Below are positions 1-6,618 of a stretch of DNA of 9,673 nucleotides, piece after piece. Made by a program: the position numbers and the translations under genes. The stretch's first letter is position 1; every line of letters starts with the position of its first letter. The notes under the pieces are model-generated. The model did not search any database and was not told where the DNA came from. It saw only the letters and a list, made by a program, of their open reading frames with translations. This stretch comes from Bacillota bacterium (GTDB lineage: Bacteria > Bacillota > Clostridia > Peptostreptococcales > Anaerovoracaceae): positions 1 to 9,673 of the forward strand of contig JAFWVZ010000101.1 in NCBI GenBank assembly GCA_017523605.1. Reading direction: 5' to 3'.

Positions 1-317
1 TCCTGCTTGCCGGAGAATCCCAGCTGCTTTTCGACTTCTATCTCCACCGGCAGTCCGTGGGTGTCCCAGCCTGCCTTGCGGCGCACCTTAAAGCCCTGCA
101 TGGTCTTGTACCTGCAGACGGAGTCCTTAAGGGTCCTTGCTATTACGTGATGGATGCCGGGCTTGCCGTTAGCGGTGGGCGGTCCTTCGTAGAACAGGAA
201 GTTCGGCTGGCCTTCCCTCAGGTCCACGCACTTCTGGAGCATGTTCATCTCGTCCCATTTGTCCGCCTGTGCCAGCTGCACCTGCGCGATAGGTTTGTCT
301 GAAAGATTCTTGTACAT
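1..317 (-). CDS. ileS: Isoleucyl-tRNA synthetase, N-terminal 105 codons (partial, runs off left edge)
   Basis: Class I aminoacyl-tRNA synthetase that charges tRNA-Ile in the cytoplasm. The translation begins [14 protein letters not shown] and contains [17 protein letters not shown] (residues 42-58), followed by an RTLKD segment, a CRYKTM segment and [17 protein letters not shown] (81-97). These are the strongly conserved first Rossmann blocks of IleS. The class I HIGH signature appears as GIHH (54-57), which I recall from the eukaryote-like (type 2) bacterial IleS group; the E. coli-type enzyme has HIGH. The start at 317 is supported by an AAAGGTAG ribosome binding site (323-330) at good spacing. 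The editing domain, KMSKS loop and C-terminus lie outside the window. A 164-bp gap with a possible promoter separates it from the upstream operon, so it is probably transcribed on its own. I found no T-box leader. The family call is very secure; the type 2 assignment rests on the N-terminal motif only. Confidence 0.95.
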   Translation of the reverse strand, partial: MYKNLSDKPIAQVQLAQADKWDEMNMLQKCVDLREGQPNFLFYEGPPTANGKPGIHHVIARTLKDSVCRYKTMQGFKVRRKAGWDTHGLPVEIEVEKQLGFSGKQ

Positions 318-383
318 TTTAACTACCTTTTATATCGAACCGGGTATTGCCGCCATTCCGGGCGACTGTTCCATAACTTATTA

Positions 384-412
384 ATAATAACATCGTTTTA
401 CGCTCAGAACAA
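384..412 (-). promoter_or_regulatory. Candidate sigma-A-type promoter for ileS
   Basis: Read on the minus strand, a TTGTTC box (407-412) and a TATTAT box (384-389) are separated by exactly 17 bp. The boxes match the -35 and -10 consensus at 3 of 6 and 5 of 6 bases. An overlapping alternative uses TTGACC (415-420) and AACGAT (392-397), also 17 bp apart, with a better -35 and a poorer -10. The boxes lie in the AT-rich middle of the gap upstream of ileS, which would give a leader of roughly 60 nt. This is inferred from sequence only. Confidence 0.35.
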
Positions 413-435
413 GCGGTCAAAACATATCGTCCGCC

Positions 436-469
436 TAAGCGCGCAGCCGTATCGTCCGGCGCGGTCTTA
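436..469 (-). terminator. Imperfect hairpin after the operon's last gene, possible terminator
   Basis: Just past the stop codon of the zinc-ribbon gene the minus strand can fold as an outer TAAG/CTTA stem, a 2x2 internal loop, then CGCGCCG paired with CGGC-GCG across one bulged T, closing a 7-nt loop (gacgata). The stem is GC-rich, but the only T-run (TTTT) comes about a dozen bases later, so it is not a canonical rho-independent terminator. It is placed correctly to separate the upstream operon from ileS. The rest of the 318-481 gap holds only the promoter candidates and the ileS ribosome binding site. Confidence 0.35.
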
Positions 470-481
470 AGCTGCGGCCCG

Positions 482-2665
482 TCAGTTTGCGCTGTAGAAT
501 CCGCAATGCTGCTCCTGGTTGTACAACCCGAAGCCTTTAAGGTATATGTCGCTTTGCCTGTAGACCAGGGGCAGGTACATCCATTCCATGAATTCCTTAG
601 GCAGCCTGGTCACCGGCGCGCCTTTAGTAAAGAGGTAGAACACGTCTCCGCCGTTTATGCCGTACGCCTCGCTGTTAACGATACGCATCCTGTAGCCGGA
701 AGGATCCTTCTCTATGCGGCTCTCACCAACCGGACCTGTCTGATACTGAAGGTCCGAAAGCCTGAACGCATATGTGAATGCGTTGATCTGCACGGGATCC
801 GTAAACTTTCCGGTGAATTCGCAGACGTACTGCGTGCCGTCGTAACCGTCGCCGGATTCCCCGTAGTTGTGGTCCTGGTACGAACCACTGAAGCTGCCGT
901 CATCGTTTATATTTATGACAGTTCCCCAGCCGCCTATGCCGCTGGTGAATATGTATTCCTTAGGCACCTTGGCGAACAGATCCGGGACCTTGGTGCCGTC
1001 CTCCGGGTCTCCCGCAGTGCCCCAGACGGAAGGATCTTCCGCGTTCTCTGCCGGGGTGTTGCTGTACATGCTCCAGTAGCACCTGCCGTCTATGATCTTG
1101 TACTCCATTACGGCGCTGTAGGTGCTGTCGTACTGATAGAGCATGCTGCCGTACTTATTGTACTCCATCCGGAGTATGTCGTAGGAAACATAGTACTTGC
1201 TGCCGTCGTAGAGCACGCTGCCTACGGAGACTCTTATGAACGGATCCCCCACACCGCCGATGATGTTGTAGTAGTTGGAATTGCCCTCGGCATCCTTGTC
1301 GATGTAGAAGAGCTCCTGCTCCTCGCCGGACTTCTTAAGCGTCTGGATGTCCTTATCCGAAACGTTGAATATGTTCCTCGCTATCCAGTCAACGCCTTCT
1401 TCCCTGTTGACCGCAAAGCCCGAGTAACCGTCTCTCTGGTTCCATCCGCGCGGATCCTGAGTCTTGTTGTCCCATATGGACATGTGTCCGGCATTCAGAT
1501 ACAGGTTAAAGTCCACGATGGAACCGTTGCCCACTATCTCGGCCAGAATGTTGCCGCTGCCTTCGGCGGCCCTGCTGCATTCGTATTCCTTTTTACCGGA
1601 GCCCCCGTCGTACCACGAAATGAAGTAAAGAAGGAACCTGTCCAGAGAGTCCGGCATGTCGCCGGGAACGATCTCTGCCGGAGACTTTTCCGAGGCTCCG
1701 TAAAGATCTCCCATTTCCGCTGCTGCATGAAGCTTTGCGTCCCTTACTGTCTGTGCGGGACAGCCCTTCTCGTATATCTGATCGACCACGTAGCTTACGG
1801 CGCCGTCGCTGTACATAAGCACCTCGTCTGCGCCTTCCAGAGCGTCGGCCGCGGCCTTTGCATATTCTTCTTTCGTTACCTCTTTACCGTCCACGCGGAA
1901 CTTATCCACCAGGGCGCTTTCCGGCTTTTCCGTGCTGCGTCCCGCAGATTCTCTTGCGGTAAGACTGCCGTTGCCGTCTTCCAGGCTGATGAACTTTTCG
2001 AACAAGTATCCGCCGTAGCCTTCGTTAGTGAAAAGCTTCAGAGTTTTATCATCCTTGTTCTGATACAGTATGTACTTAAGCCCCAGGTTCCATTCCTGCG
2101 AGAAAACAAGCTTTGCCCCACCTTTTTCGAAGGTGTAGATCTCCATCATTGCGGTCCGCTTTTCCTTGTCCGCGGCGCGCACCAGTATAAGCTCCGGGAT
2201 CTCGTTTCCGCAGATGTCGCGGAAAAGGACCGGTCTGGACTCTGTTCCGTTCTCCGATCCGGCAAGGTTGAGCTGCCAGTCGTATGCAGCAAGATCGTCC
2301 GCTTTCTCGTTAAGGATGTCATTGTATGCCTTGTACGCTCTGGCAGTCTGCGAAGCAGAACCTTTCCAGGGCTTTATTATCAGAAGCAGTGCGGCAATTA
2401 CGATCACGGCTGCCGCTATGATCAGAGGAAGTTTAAGCGAACGTTTTTCCGCCTTGTCCGGCAGCTTGTAAACGATCCTCTTTCCGGGTACCGTCTTTTG
2501 TTTTTCAGGATCGCTGGCAGCCGGTGATGCTTTTGACGCGATGTTCTGCGCAGGAACAGACGCCGGACTTTTGTTTTCCTGAACGACAGGTTCCAGTTTT
2601 GCTCCGCACATTATGCAGAATTTTGAGCCTTCCGGGATTTCGCTCCCGCAATGTTTGCAGCGCAT
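482..2665 (-). CDS. Zinc-ribbon, single-pass membrane protein with large extracytoplasmic region, function unknown (727 aa)
   Basis: I do not recognise a specific function. The N-terminus is a zinc ribbon with C3, C6, C17 and C20 (MRCKHCG...FCIMCG). A low-complexity linker rich in Pro, Ala, Ser and Lys follows (about 25-78), then one membrane helix (about 79-97, LPLIIAAAVIVIAALLLIIK). About 630 residues follow, predicted outside the cell because no second membrane segment is visible. After the helix, FRDICGNEIPELILV (148-162) resembles the calcium/FG-GAP-like 'DxNGDGxPELI' motif. The last 160 residues (about 568-727) are rich in Gly, Tyr and Asp and look like a separate beta-rich domain (GWGTVININDDGSFSG, 579-594). 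The start at 2665 is preferred over an in-frame ATG 22 codons upstream for two reasons: it has an AGGAG site 7 nt before it and begins directly with the zinc ribbon, while the longer form would overlap the DUF554 gene. It is the last gene of the run, 58 bp after DUF554. Many clostridial zinc-ribbon/helix proteins share this layout; a sensor or envelope-associated role is only a guess. Confidence 0.85.
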   Translation of the reverse strand: MRCKHCGSEIPEGSKFCIMCGAKLEPVVQENKSPASVPAQNIASKASPAASDPEKQKTVPGKRIVYKLPDKAEKRSLKLPLIIAAAVIVIAALLLIIKPWKGSASQTARAYKAYNDILNEKADDLAAYDWQLNLAGSENGTESRPVLFRDICGNEIPELILVRAADKEKRTAMMEIYTFEKGGAKLVFSQEWNLGLKYILYQNKDDKTLKLFTNEGYGGYLFEKFISLEDGNGSLTARESAGRSTEKPESALVDKFRVDGKEVTKEEYAKAAADALEGADEVLMYSDGAVSYVVDQIYEKGCPAQTVRDAKLHAAAEMGDLYGASEKSPAEIVPGDMPDSLDRFLLYFISWYDGGSGKKEYECSRAAEGSGNILAEIVGNGSIVDFNLYLNAGHMSIWDNKTQDPRGWNQRDGYSGFAVNREEGVDWIARNIFNVSDKDIQTLKKSGEEQELFYIDKDAEGNSNYYNIIGGVGDPFIRVSVGSVLYDGSKYYVSYDILRMEYNKYGSMLYQYDSTYSAVMEYKIIDGRCYWSMYSNTPAENAEDPSVWGTAGDPEDGTKVPDLFAKVPKEYIFTSGIGGWGTVININDDGSFSGSYQDHNYGESGDGYDGTQYVCEFTGKFTDPVQINAFTYAFRLSDLQYQTGPVGESRIEKDPSGYRMRIVNSEAYGINGGDVFYLFTKGAPVTRLPKEFMEWMYLPLVYRQSDIYLKGFGLYNQEQHCGFYSAN

Positions 2666-2672
2666 GTTTAAA

Positions 2673-2677
2673 CTCCT
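2673..2677 (-). promoter_or_regulatory. Ribosome binding site deciding the start of the zinc-ribbon gene
   Basis: AGGAG on the minus strand lies 7 nt upstream of the ATG at 2663-2665. It decides the start, because the more upstream in-frame ATG (2729-2731) overlaps the preceding gene and would add a 22-residue non-conserved tail before the cysteine motif. Confidence 0.75.
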
Positions 2678-2698
2678 GTGATCTATAGTTTCATAGCT

Positions 2699-2713
2699 GC
2701 CGGCAGAGCCGGC
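2699..2713 (-). repeat. Short perfect inverted repeat between DUF554 and zinc-ribbon genes
   Basis: GCCGGC (2699-2704), a 3-nt loop, and GCCGGC again (2708-2713) form a compact 6-bp hairpin in the 58-bp gap. No T-run follows on the minus strand, so it is not a standard intrinsic terminator. It could stabilise a transcript end or slightly attenuate read-through into the last gene. Confidence 0.4.
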
Positions 2714-2723
2714 GCATTGTTTT

Positions 2724-3419
2724 CTAGCCAAGCAGCGGTGTTATGTAGGTGCTCCACAGCCACGACACCGGCAGTGCGATTATCAGCGAAGGTATCATGT
2801 CCGCGGTGGGAAGATCCTCGCGAAGCTTAAGCATCCTGAGCCCCGTTGCAAGCATTATGTATCCGCCCGCAGCCTTAAAGTCCGCTATCATGGACGGCGT
2901 GCACAGCGGGTAGATCCATCTGGCTATGAAGAATATCACAAGATGGATGACACCCTGAGGTATGCCCAGAAGGGACACGGACTTTCCGAGCTTGCAGGCC
3001 AGTATCGCGGACGTGAATATGTCCAGTATCGCCTTTGCCAGCAGAATGCTGTGGTCTCCGGTAACTCCTTCCACCAGCGCGCCGTAGTATCCTGTTCCGC
3101 TTACGCAGAACAGCACTGCTATCGTTAGGAACTCCTCCGTGCAGCGTCCGCGGGCAAGCTTGCTTAAGCCCGAGCGCACCTTGTCGCCAAGCTTAAGCTT
3201 AACGCCCAGCAGCGTGCCGAGAATTACCGACAGCACCACCGCAGGCAGGTTCTTGAGCCCGGGGAGCGGGATTATGCCCATGGACAGCGCCACGAGCGCG
3301 AATATCATGTTAAGGGTATCCTTTACCTTGCTGCTTATCTTTTCTCCGGCAGCCGAGCCTATCAGGCCCCCGACCACTATGCAGAGCGCACATGTGATCG
3401 CACCTATCGGGATCACCAT
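2724..3419 (-). CDS. DUF554 family membrane protein (231 aa)
   Basis: This is a hydrophobic protein of DUF554, the group that includes E. coli YqgA and B. subtilis YdfK; its biochemical role is not established. Several membrane helices are visible: about 5-22, 36-52, 59-74, 97-115, 125-142, 148-170 and 206-224. The diagnostic block is in the middle (104-134): FCVSGTGYYGALVEG, then VTGDHS, LLAKA and ILDIFTSAIL, matching the family's 'CVGAM...GLTGDHSTLFTKSILDG' pattern. Length is normal for the family. The start at 3419 overlaps the end of the PPTase-RecX gene by 7 bp and has GGAGG (3430-3434) 10 nt before it, which suggests coupled translation. The position in the operon does not reveal a function; an ion or small-solute transporter is a common guess for this fold but is not shown here. 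Confidence 0.88.
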   Translation of the reverse strand: MVIPIGAITCALCIVVGGLIGSAAGEKISSKVKDTLNMIFALVALSMGIIPLPGLKNLPAVVLSVILGTLLGVKLKLGDKVRSGLSKLARGRCTEEFLTIAVLFCVSGTGYYGALVEGVTGDHSILLAKAILDIFTSAILACKLGKSVSLLGIPQGVIHLVIFFIARWIYPLCTPSMIADFKAAGGYIMLATGLRMLKLREDLPTADMIPSLIIALPVSWLWSTYITPLLG

Positions 3420-4450
3420 CTTGCCAGTTCCTCCGTAACAGAATAGATTACCGATGCTTCATAGCCAAGGGCCGAGAGCCTCCGGGATATTTTTCCGTAT
3501 ATCTTCTGACGTTTAGCGTAAGCTTCCCTTACGCGTTCACGGGCCTCCTCCGTACTGCCGATGTCGTCTTCTCTGCCTACAGACGGCAGTCCGCCGAGCT
3601 TTTCCAGCATCTTCCTTGCTTCGGCAAGCGCTCTTTCGTAGTCGCCTTCCTTAAGTTCCTCCGCCGCGTTTCTGGCTGTCTCAGCGTCCAGACCTTTGCG
3701 CTTAAGCTCGGTCTCCACGCGCCGCGACGACTTACCGGACTCGGAACCCTTGCGGGCTGCGCTGCCGGCGTATTCTTCGTCGTTTATGTATCCGTATTCC
3801 TTAAATTTTTCTATTGCCTGCGCAGCTTCTTCCGGCCCGTATCCGCGGTCCTCCAGCTTCTTGCGCAGTTCTCCGGAAGAGTATCCCCTTACGTCCAGCA
3901 GATCCGCGCCGTATTCCAGAGCACTTTTGGCAAACGGGGCATCGTACTCCGTTCGCTGAACTACTGCCTCCGTATCCCCGGCTATCCCGAATATAAGGTC
4001 CTTGTAGGTAAAGCTTGCTACCGGCACGCCTTCTATGCAGCCGTCCAGAACGGAAAAAGAAGAGAAGCCCAGGGACAGCCCGGCTCCTTTGTATTTGGAC
4101 CATGCCTCCTTGCGCGTCCATATGGACAGGAATTCCTCCGTCCATTCGCTGCCGCCCTCGGAAAGCACAGAAAGATATTCCTGCTCCGCCTTGTGCAGTT
4201 TCCTTGCTATCGCAGGCTTTACGCGTCTGGAGCGCTCCTCCATGTCGAGCCCTACGTTGTGCGGTTCTATGCAGCAGGCCCAGTAGTTAACGGTATCGCT
4301 TATTGAAATGAAAAGCCCTTCGGATCCGGGGCCTGTAAGGTGCGGCGCACGGTCGTCATCATGATCCAGCCCATAACCAAAAAGGGCGTCTACTATGTCC
4401 GCCGACTTGTATACTTTTCCCTTTTCTTTCCTTATGAGATGGATCTTCAT
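3413..4450 (-). CDS. Fusion protein: Sfp-type 4'-phosphopantetheinyl transferase + RecX (345 aa)
   Basis: One uninterrupted reading frame carries two unrelated domains. Residues 1 to about 165 are an Sfp-type phosphopantetheinyl transferase, which moves the CoA phosphopantetheine arm onto a carrier-protein serine. The motif NVGLDMEE (65-72) supplies the magnesium ligands D69 and E71, and FLSIWTRKEAWSKYKG (107-122) supplies K114, E115 and K119. Residues about 172-345 are RecX, the RecA filament modulator, with its three-helix repeats: SSGELRKKLEDRGYGPEEA (191-209) with KEYGYINDEEYA, then RRVETELKRKGLDAE (243-257), then KIYGKISRRLSALGYE (316-331). The transferase motif usually written SxSH reads SISDT (49-53), with Asp at 52 where the CoA-binding His is expected. 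The gene starts 12 nt after the permease with only a weak GGCGG site, and overlaps DUF554. No carrier protein or recA is in view. The domain calls are strong; whether both halves are active is unknown. Confidence 0.9.
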   Translation of the reverse strand: MKIHLIRKEKGKVYKSADIVDALFGYGLDHDDDRAPHLTGPGSEGLFISISDTVNYWACCIEPHNVGLDMEERSRRVKPAIARKLHKAEQEYLSVLSEGGSEWTEEFLSIWTRKEAWSKYKGAGLSLGFSSFSVLDGCIEGVPVASFTYKDLIFGIAGDTEAVVQRTEYDAPFAKSALEYGADLLDVRGYSSGELRKKLEDRGYGPEEAAQAIEKFKEYGYINDEEYAGSAARKGSESGKSSRRVETELKRKGLDAETARNAAEELKEGDYERALAEARKMLEKLGGLPSVGREDDIGSTEEARERVREAYAKRQKIYGKISRRLSALGYEASVIYSVTEELARW

Positions 4451-4462
4451 GGCGAGTGCCGC

Positions 4463-5836
4463 CTATACCCAGATGATCCAGAGCAGCGCGTAGCCGACGA
4501 ATACCGCGGAGAGCGTGAACGGCACGCTGTACTTCATGAACGTCTTTGATTTTACAGTGTAGCCGGCCCGCCTTAAAATGCCTATGCCCTGAACGTTAGC
4601 AGAGGCACCGATAGGAGTAAGATTGCCGCCGAGCGTTGCGCCTACGAGCAGTCCGAAGTACAGCAGAATGGTGCTGCTGCCTGCCACCGAAGGATCGGAA
4701 GACACCGCGAAACCTGCAGCCAGAGATCTTACGACCGGAAGCATGGTAGCGACGTACGGAATGTTATCTATGAAAGCGGATACCACCACGGACATCCAGA
4801 CTATTATCGTGAAGGTAAGGAAGAGAGCTCCTCTTGTGGTGCCGCCGCAGATGCCGAATATGCCGCGGGCGATAAGGTCTATTATTCCGGCCCTCTTTAT
4901 TCCGCCTATCACTACGAACAGGCCAGCCAGAAGCGCTATCGTATAGAGGTCCAGTTCTTTCAGAGCTTTTTTTGCAGGTACGGCGGAGCGCTTCTTTATG
5001 CAGGTCCTTACCATGCACACAAGGAAGAACAGAATGCAGATAGCTCCGTTGCTCCAGTCAGGTTTACAGAACTGCCCCGGCGCAGCGGCATCCTTGTAGG
5101 GAATAAAGGATACTGCAATAAGGGCAATTATCGTTCCCGCAAGCATGATCCCGGGGAACTTGTCCTTTACTTCCGTCCTTTCGGTAAAAGGCTCGATCTT
5201 GTTGTTTTCCTTGCGGAACATGAAGCATATGATCAGAGCGCTTACCAGCGCGCCTGCTTCGGTCACCCAGAACATTCCGGGCCTGCCCCGGAAGAAGAAG
5301 AAATCCGTAAAGTCCAGGCCTGCGTATTTGGCAAGAAGTATGGACGTGGTGTCGCCTACCAGCGTTGCCGCGCCCTGAAGGTTGGACGAGATGGACACGC
5401 AGATCACCATGGGCACGGGCGAAACGCCCAGCTTTGCGCAGATGGCAAGTGCCACCGGCGCTATCATCAGCACCGTGGCAACGTTATCCACGAAAGCGGA
5501 GACTATACCGGCAAACAGGCTCATCACCACTATCATCCATTTAAGGGAACTGACTTTGGAGATCAGCATCTCGCTGATCAGTTTAGGCATGCCGGAATCT
5601 ATGAAAAGCACTACCGTGCCCATTATGCCGGCTATCATCATAAGGACGTTCCAGTCTATTTCCTTAAGCGCCGCAAGCGGTCCGTAGGAAAATTCCGGAA
5701 ACACGCGGATGATCCCCAGCACCACGAAAACGACCGCCGATGCAAGGGCTATGTACGGTCTTCCCTTTTCGACCGTAAAGATAAGTACGTATGTAATTAC
5801 GAAGATCGCCAGTGCGACCCAGTTGAGTGCTGTCAT
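4463..5836 (-). CDS. SLC13/ArsB/NhaD-type (ion transporter superfamily) permease (457 aa)
   Basis: Secondary transporter of the ion transporter superfamily, expected in the cytoplasmic membrane with roughly 11-12 helices. The two inverted structural halves are visible as a repeated signature: SAFVDNVATVLMIAP (113-127) in the first half and SAFIDNIPYVATMLP (353-367) in the second. Each is followed by a substrate/cation-site loop, GDTTSILLA (161-169) and GNLTPIGASANV (404-415). A hydrophilic central loop (about 208-227) divides the halves. Length is typical. The DN...P pattern is shared by NhaD Na+/H+ antiporters, ArsB arsenite pumps and SLC13 dicarboxylate carriers, so the substrate cannot be told. 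No arsR or arsC neighbours argue for arsenic. The start at 5836 has AAGG (5843-5846) 6 nt upstream, immediately after a GC hairpin. The next gene (PPTase-RecX) follows after 12 nt. Confidence 0.88.
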   Translation of the reverse strand: MTALNWVALAIFVITYVLIFTVEKGRPYIALASAVVFVVLGIIRVFPEFSYGPLAALKEIDWNVLMMIAGIMGTVVLFIDSGMPKLISEMLISKVSSLKWMIVVMSLFAGIVSAFVDNVATVLMIAPVALAICAKLGVSPVPMVICVSISSNLQGAATLVGDTTSILLAKYAGLDFTDFFFFRGRPGMFWVTEAGALVSALIICFMFRKENNKIEPFTERTEVKDKFPGIMLAGTIIALIAVSFIPYKDAAAPGQFCKPDWSNGAICILFFLVCMVRTCIKKRSAVPAKKALKELDLYTIALLAGLFVVIGGIKRAGIIDLIARGIFGICGGTTRGALFLTFTIIVWMSVVVSAFIDNIPYVATMLPVVRSLAAGFAVSSDPSVAGSSTILLYFGLLVGATLGGNLTPIGASANVQGIGILRRAGYTVKSKTFMKYSVPFTLSAVFVGYALLWIIWV

Positions 5837-5846
5837 TTAAAACCTT

Positions 5847-5867
5847 GCGCGGCCATTTCAGCCGCGC
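5847..5867 (-). terminator. Perfect 7-bp GC hairpin between prsW-like gene and permease
   Basis: GCGCGGC and GCCGCGC form a perfect stem around a 7-nt loop in the 38-bp gap. On the minus strand the stem is followed by AAGGTTTTAA and then the permease ATG. It is shaped like a weak intrinsic terminator (stem then TTTT), but the ribosome binding site AAGG touches the base of the stem. It may therefore act as a partial terminator, or as an element that limits access of ribosomes to the permease start. Which of these holds cannot be decided from sequence. Confidence 0.5.
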
Positions 5868-5874
5868 GTACCTG

Positions 5875-6618
5875 CTATATGTCTATTATGTTCAGGTCCT
5901 CGCCCTGATCGTCGTTATGATATTTGTCGTCTGCGGACTGTCTCTTTACGGTGTAGAAGCATACCACGAACATTATGATGACGAACATTATGAAATGTAT
6001 GGAGCTTGCATTGGCAGTGGCAATGAAATCGTATATTCCGTGGACGATGGTCGGAAGCAGTACCGCCATGAATCTGGCGAGTCTGGAAGCGCTGTCCCAG
6101 CCCTGCTGCTGCTTTCTCTTGGCAAGTCCGTACCAGGCGCCCATGATCACGCCGAAGCACGCGTGGCCCGGAACCGCGGTGACCGCTCTTATCAGCGCTG
6201 TCGCAAGGCCGTAGGTCATTACGTACTTGATGTTCTCCCAAACGGCGAATCCCAGAGATACCGCTACAGCATATACCACGCCGTCGAACTTGCAGTTGAA
6301 CTCGGGGCTCCTCCAGGTACCTATCTTAAGGACGAGGTACTTGAAACCTTCCTCGGACAGACCCACGACTATGAAATACAGGAGCAGTCTGTACACGACG
6401 CTGGACTCCGAAAACATGCGGCCCAGGACCGCCATGCCTATGGTCTCCGTTATCATGGCCAGGAAAGTCGAGACCACACCCAGTGTGGCCAGGCTGATGA
6501 TCATCCTCGTAGGCTCCTTCTCCAGCCTGTCCTGCTTGTAGATGTATATCATGAGCAGTATGGCCGGCAGTATAGCCAGAGCGATCAGGAGTAGCGACGG
6601 GGCTGCGAATAAAAACAT
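5875..6618 (-). CDS. PrsW-family intramembrane metalloprotease-like protein (247 aa)
   Basis: Multi-pass membrane protein of the PrsW family, related to CAAX/Abi proteases; in B. subtilis PrsW starts destruction of the anti-sigma factor RsiW. The family motifs occur in order: VGLSEEGFKYLVLK (85-98, the EExxK block with E89, E90 and K93), FDGVVYAVAVSLGFAVWEN (111-129, with E128 and N129), a conserved His in AVPGHACFG (148-156, H152), and LLPTIVHGIYDF (187-198, H193 and D197). These are the residues believed to form the active site. The polar tail after about 224 is cytoplasmic-looking and acidic. Length is somewhat above the 220 aa of B. subtilis PrsW. The start ATG overlaps the stop of the S41 protease by one base (TAATG), with GGAGG (6626-6630) 7 nt before it, so translation is tightly coupled. 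No anti-sigma or sigma gene is in the window, so the substrate is unknown. Confidence 0.92.
   Translation of the reverse strand: MFLFAAPSLLLIALAILPAILLMIYIYKQDRLEKEPTRMIISLATLGVVSTFLAMITETIGMAVLGRMFSESSVVYRLLLYFIVVGLSEEGFKYLVLKIGTWRSPEFNCKFDGVVYAVAVSLGFAVWENIKYVMTYGLATALIRAVTAVPGHACFGVIMGAWYGLAKRKQQQGWDSASRLARFMAVLLPTIVHGIYDFIATANASSIHFIMFVIIMFVVCFYTVKRQSADDKYHNDDQGEDLNIIDI

Noticed and set aside
318..481. T-box riboswitch upstream of ileS
   Set aside because: The gap is only 164 nt and contains no TGGNACCGCG-like T-box sequence or clear specifier/antiterminator structure; part of it is taken by a possible terminator of the previous operon.
506..2527. A 673-codon open frame on the plus strand opposite the zinc-ribbon gene
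   Set aside because: It is codon-aligned with the minus-strand gene and stays open only because that gene avoids TTA, CTA and TCA codons. The predicted protein has no recognisable motif, and the minus strand has a zinc ribbon, a membrane helix and a good ribosome binding site. Similar plus-strand open frames opposite PrsW, S41 and RecJ are rejected for the same reason.
2699..2713. Intrinsic terminator after DUF554
   Set aside because: The 6-bp hairpin is not followed by a T-run on the minus strand; it is kept only as an inverted repeat.
2666..2731. Upstream ATG giving a 749-residue zinc-ribbon protein
   Set aside because: The 22 extra residues overlap the end of DUF554 and precede the natural zinc-ribbon start, which has AGGAG at 7 nt.
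4463..5836. Arsenite efflux pump ArsB
   Set aside because: The ion transporter fold fits, but no arsR, arsC or arsA neighbour exists and the motifs are shared with NhaD and SLC13 carriers, so a specific arsenic role is not supported.
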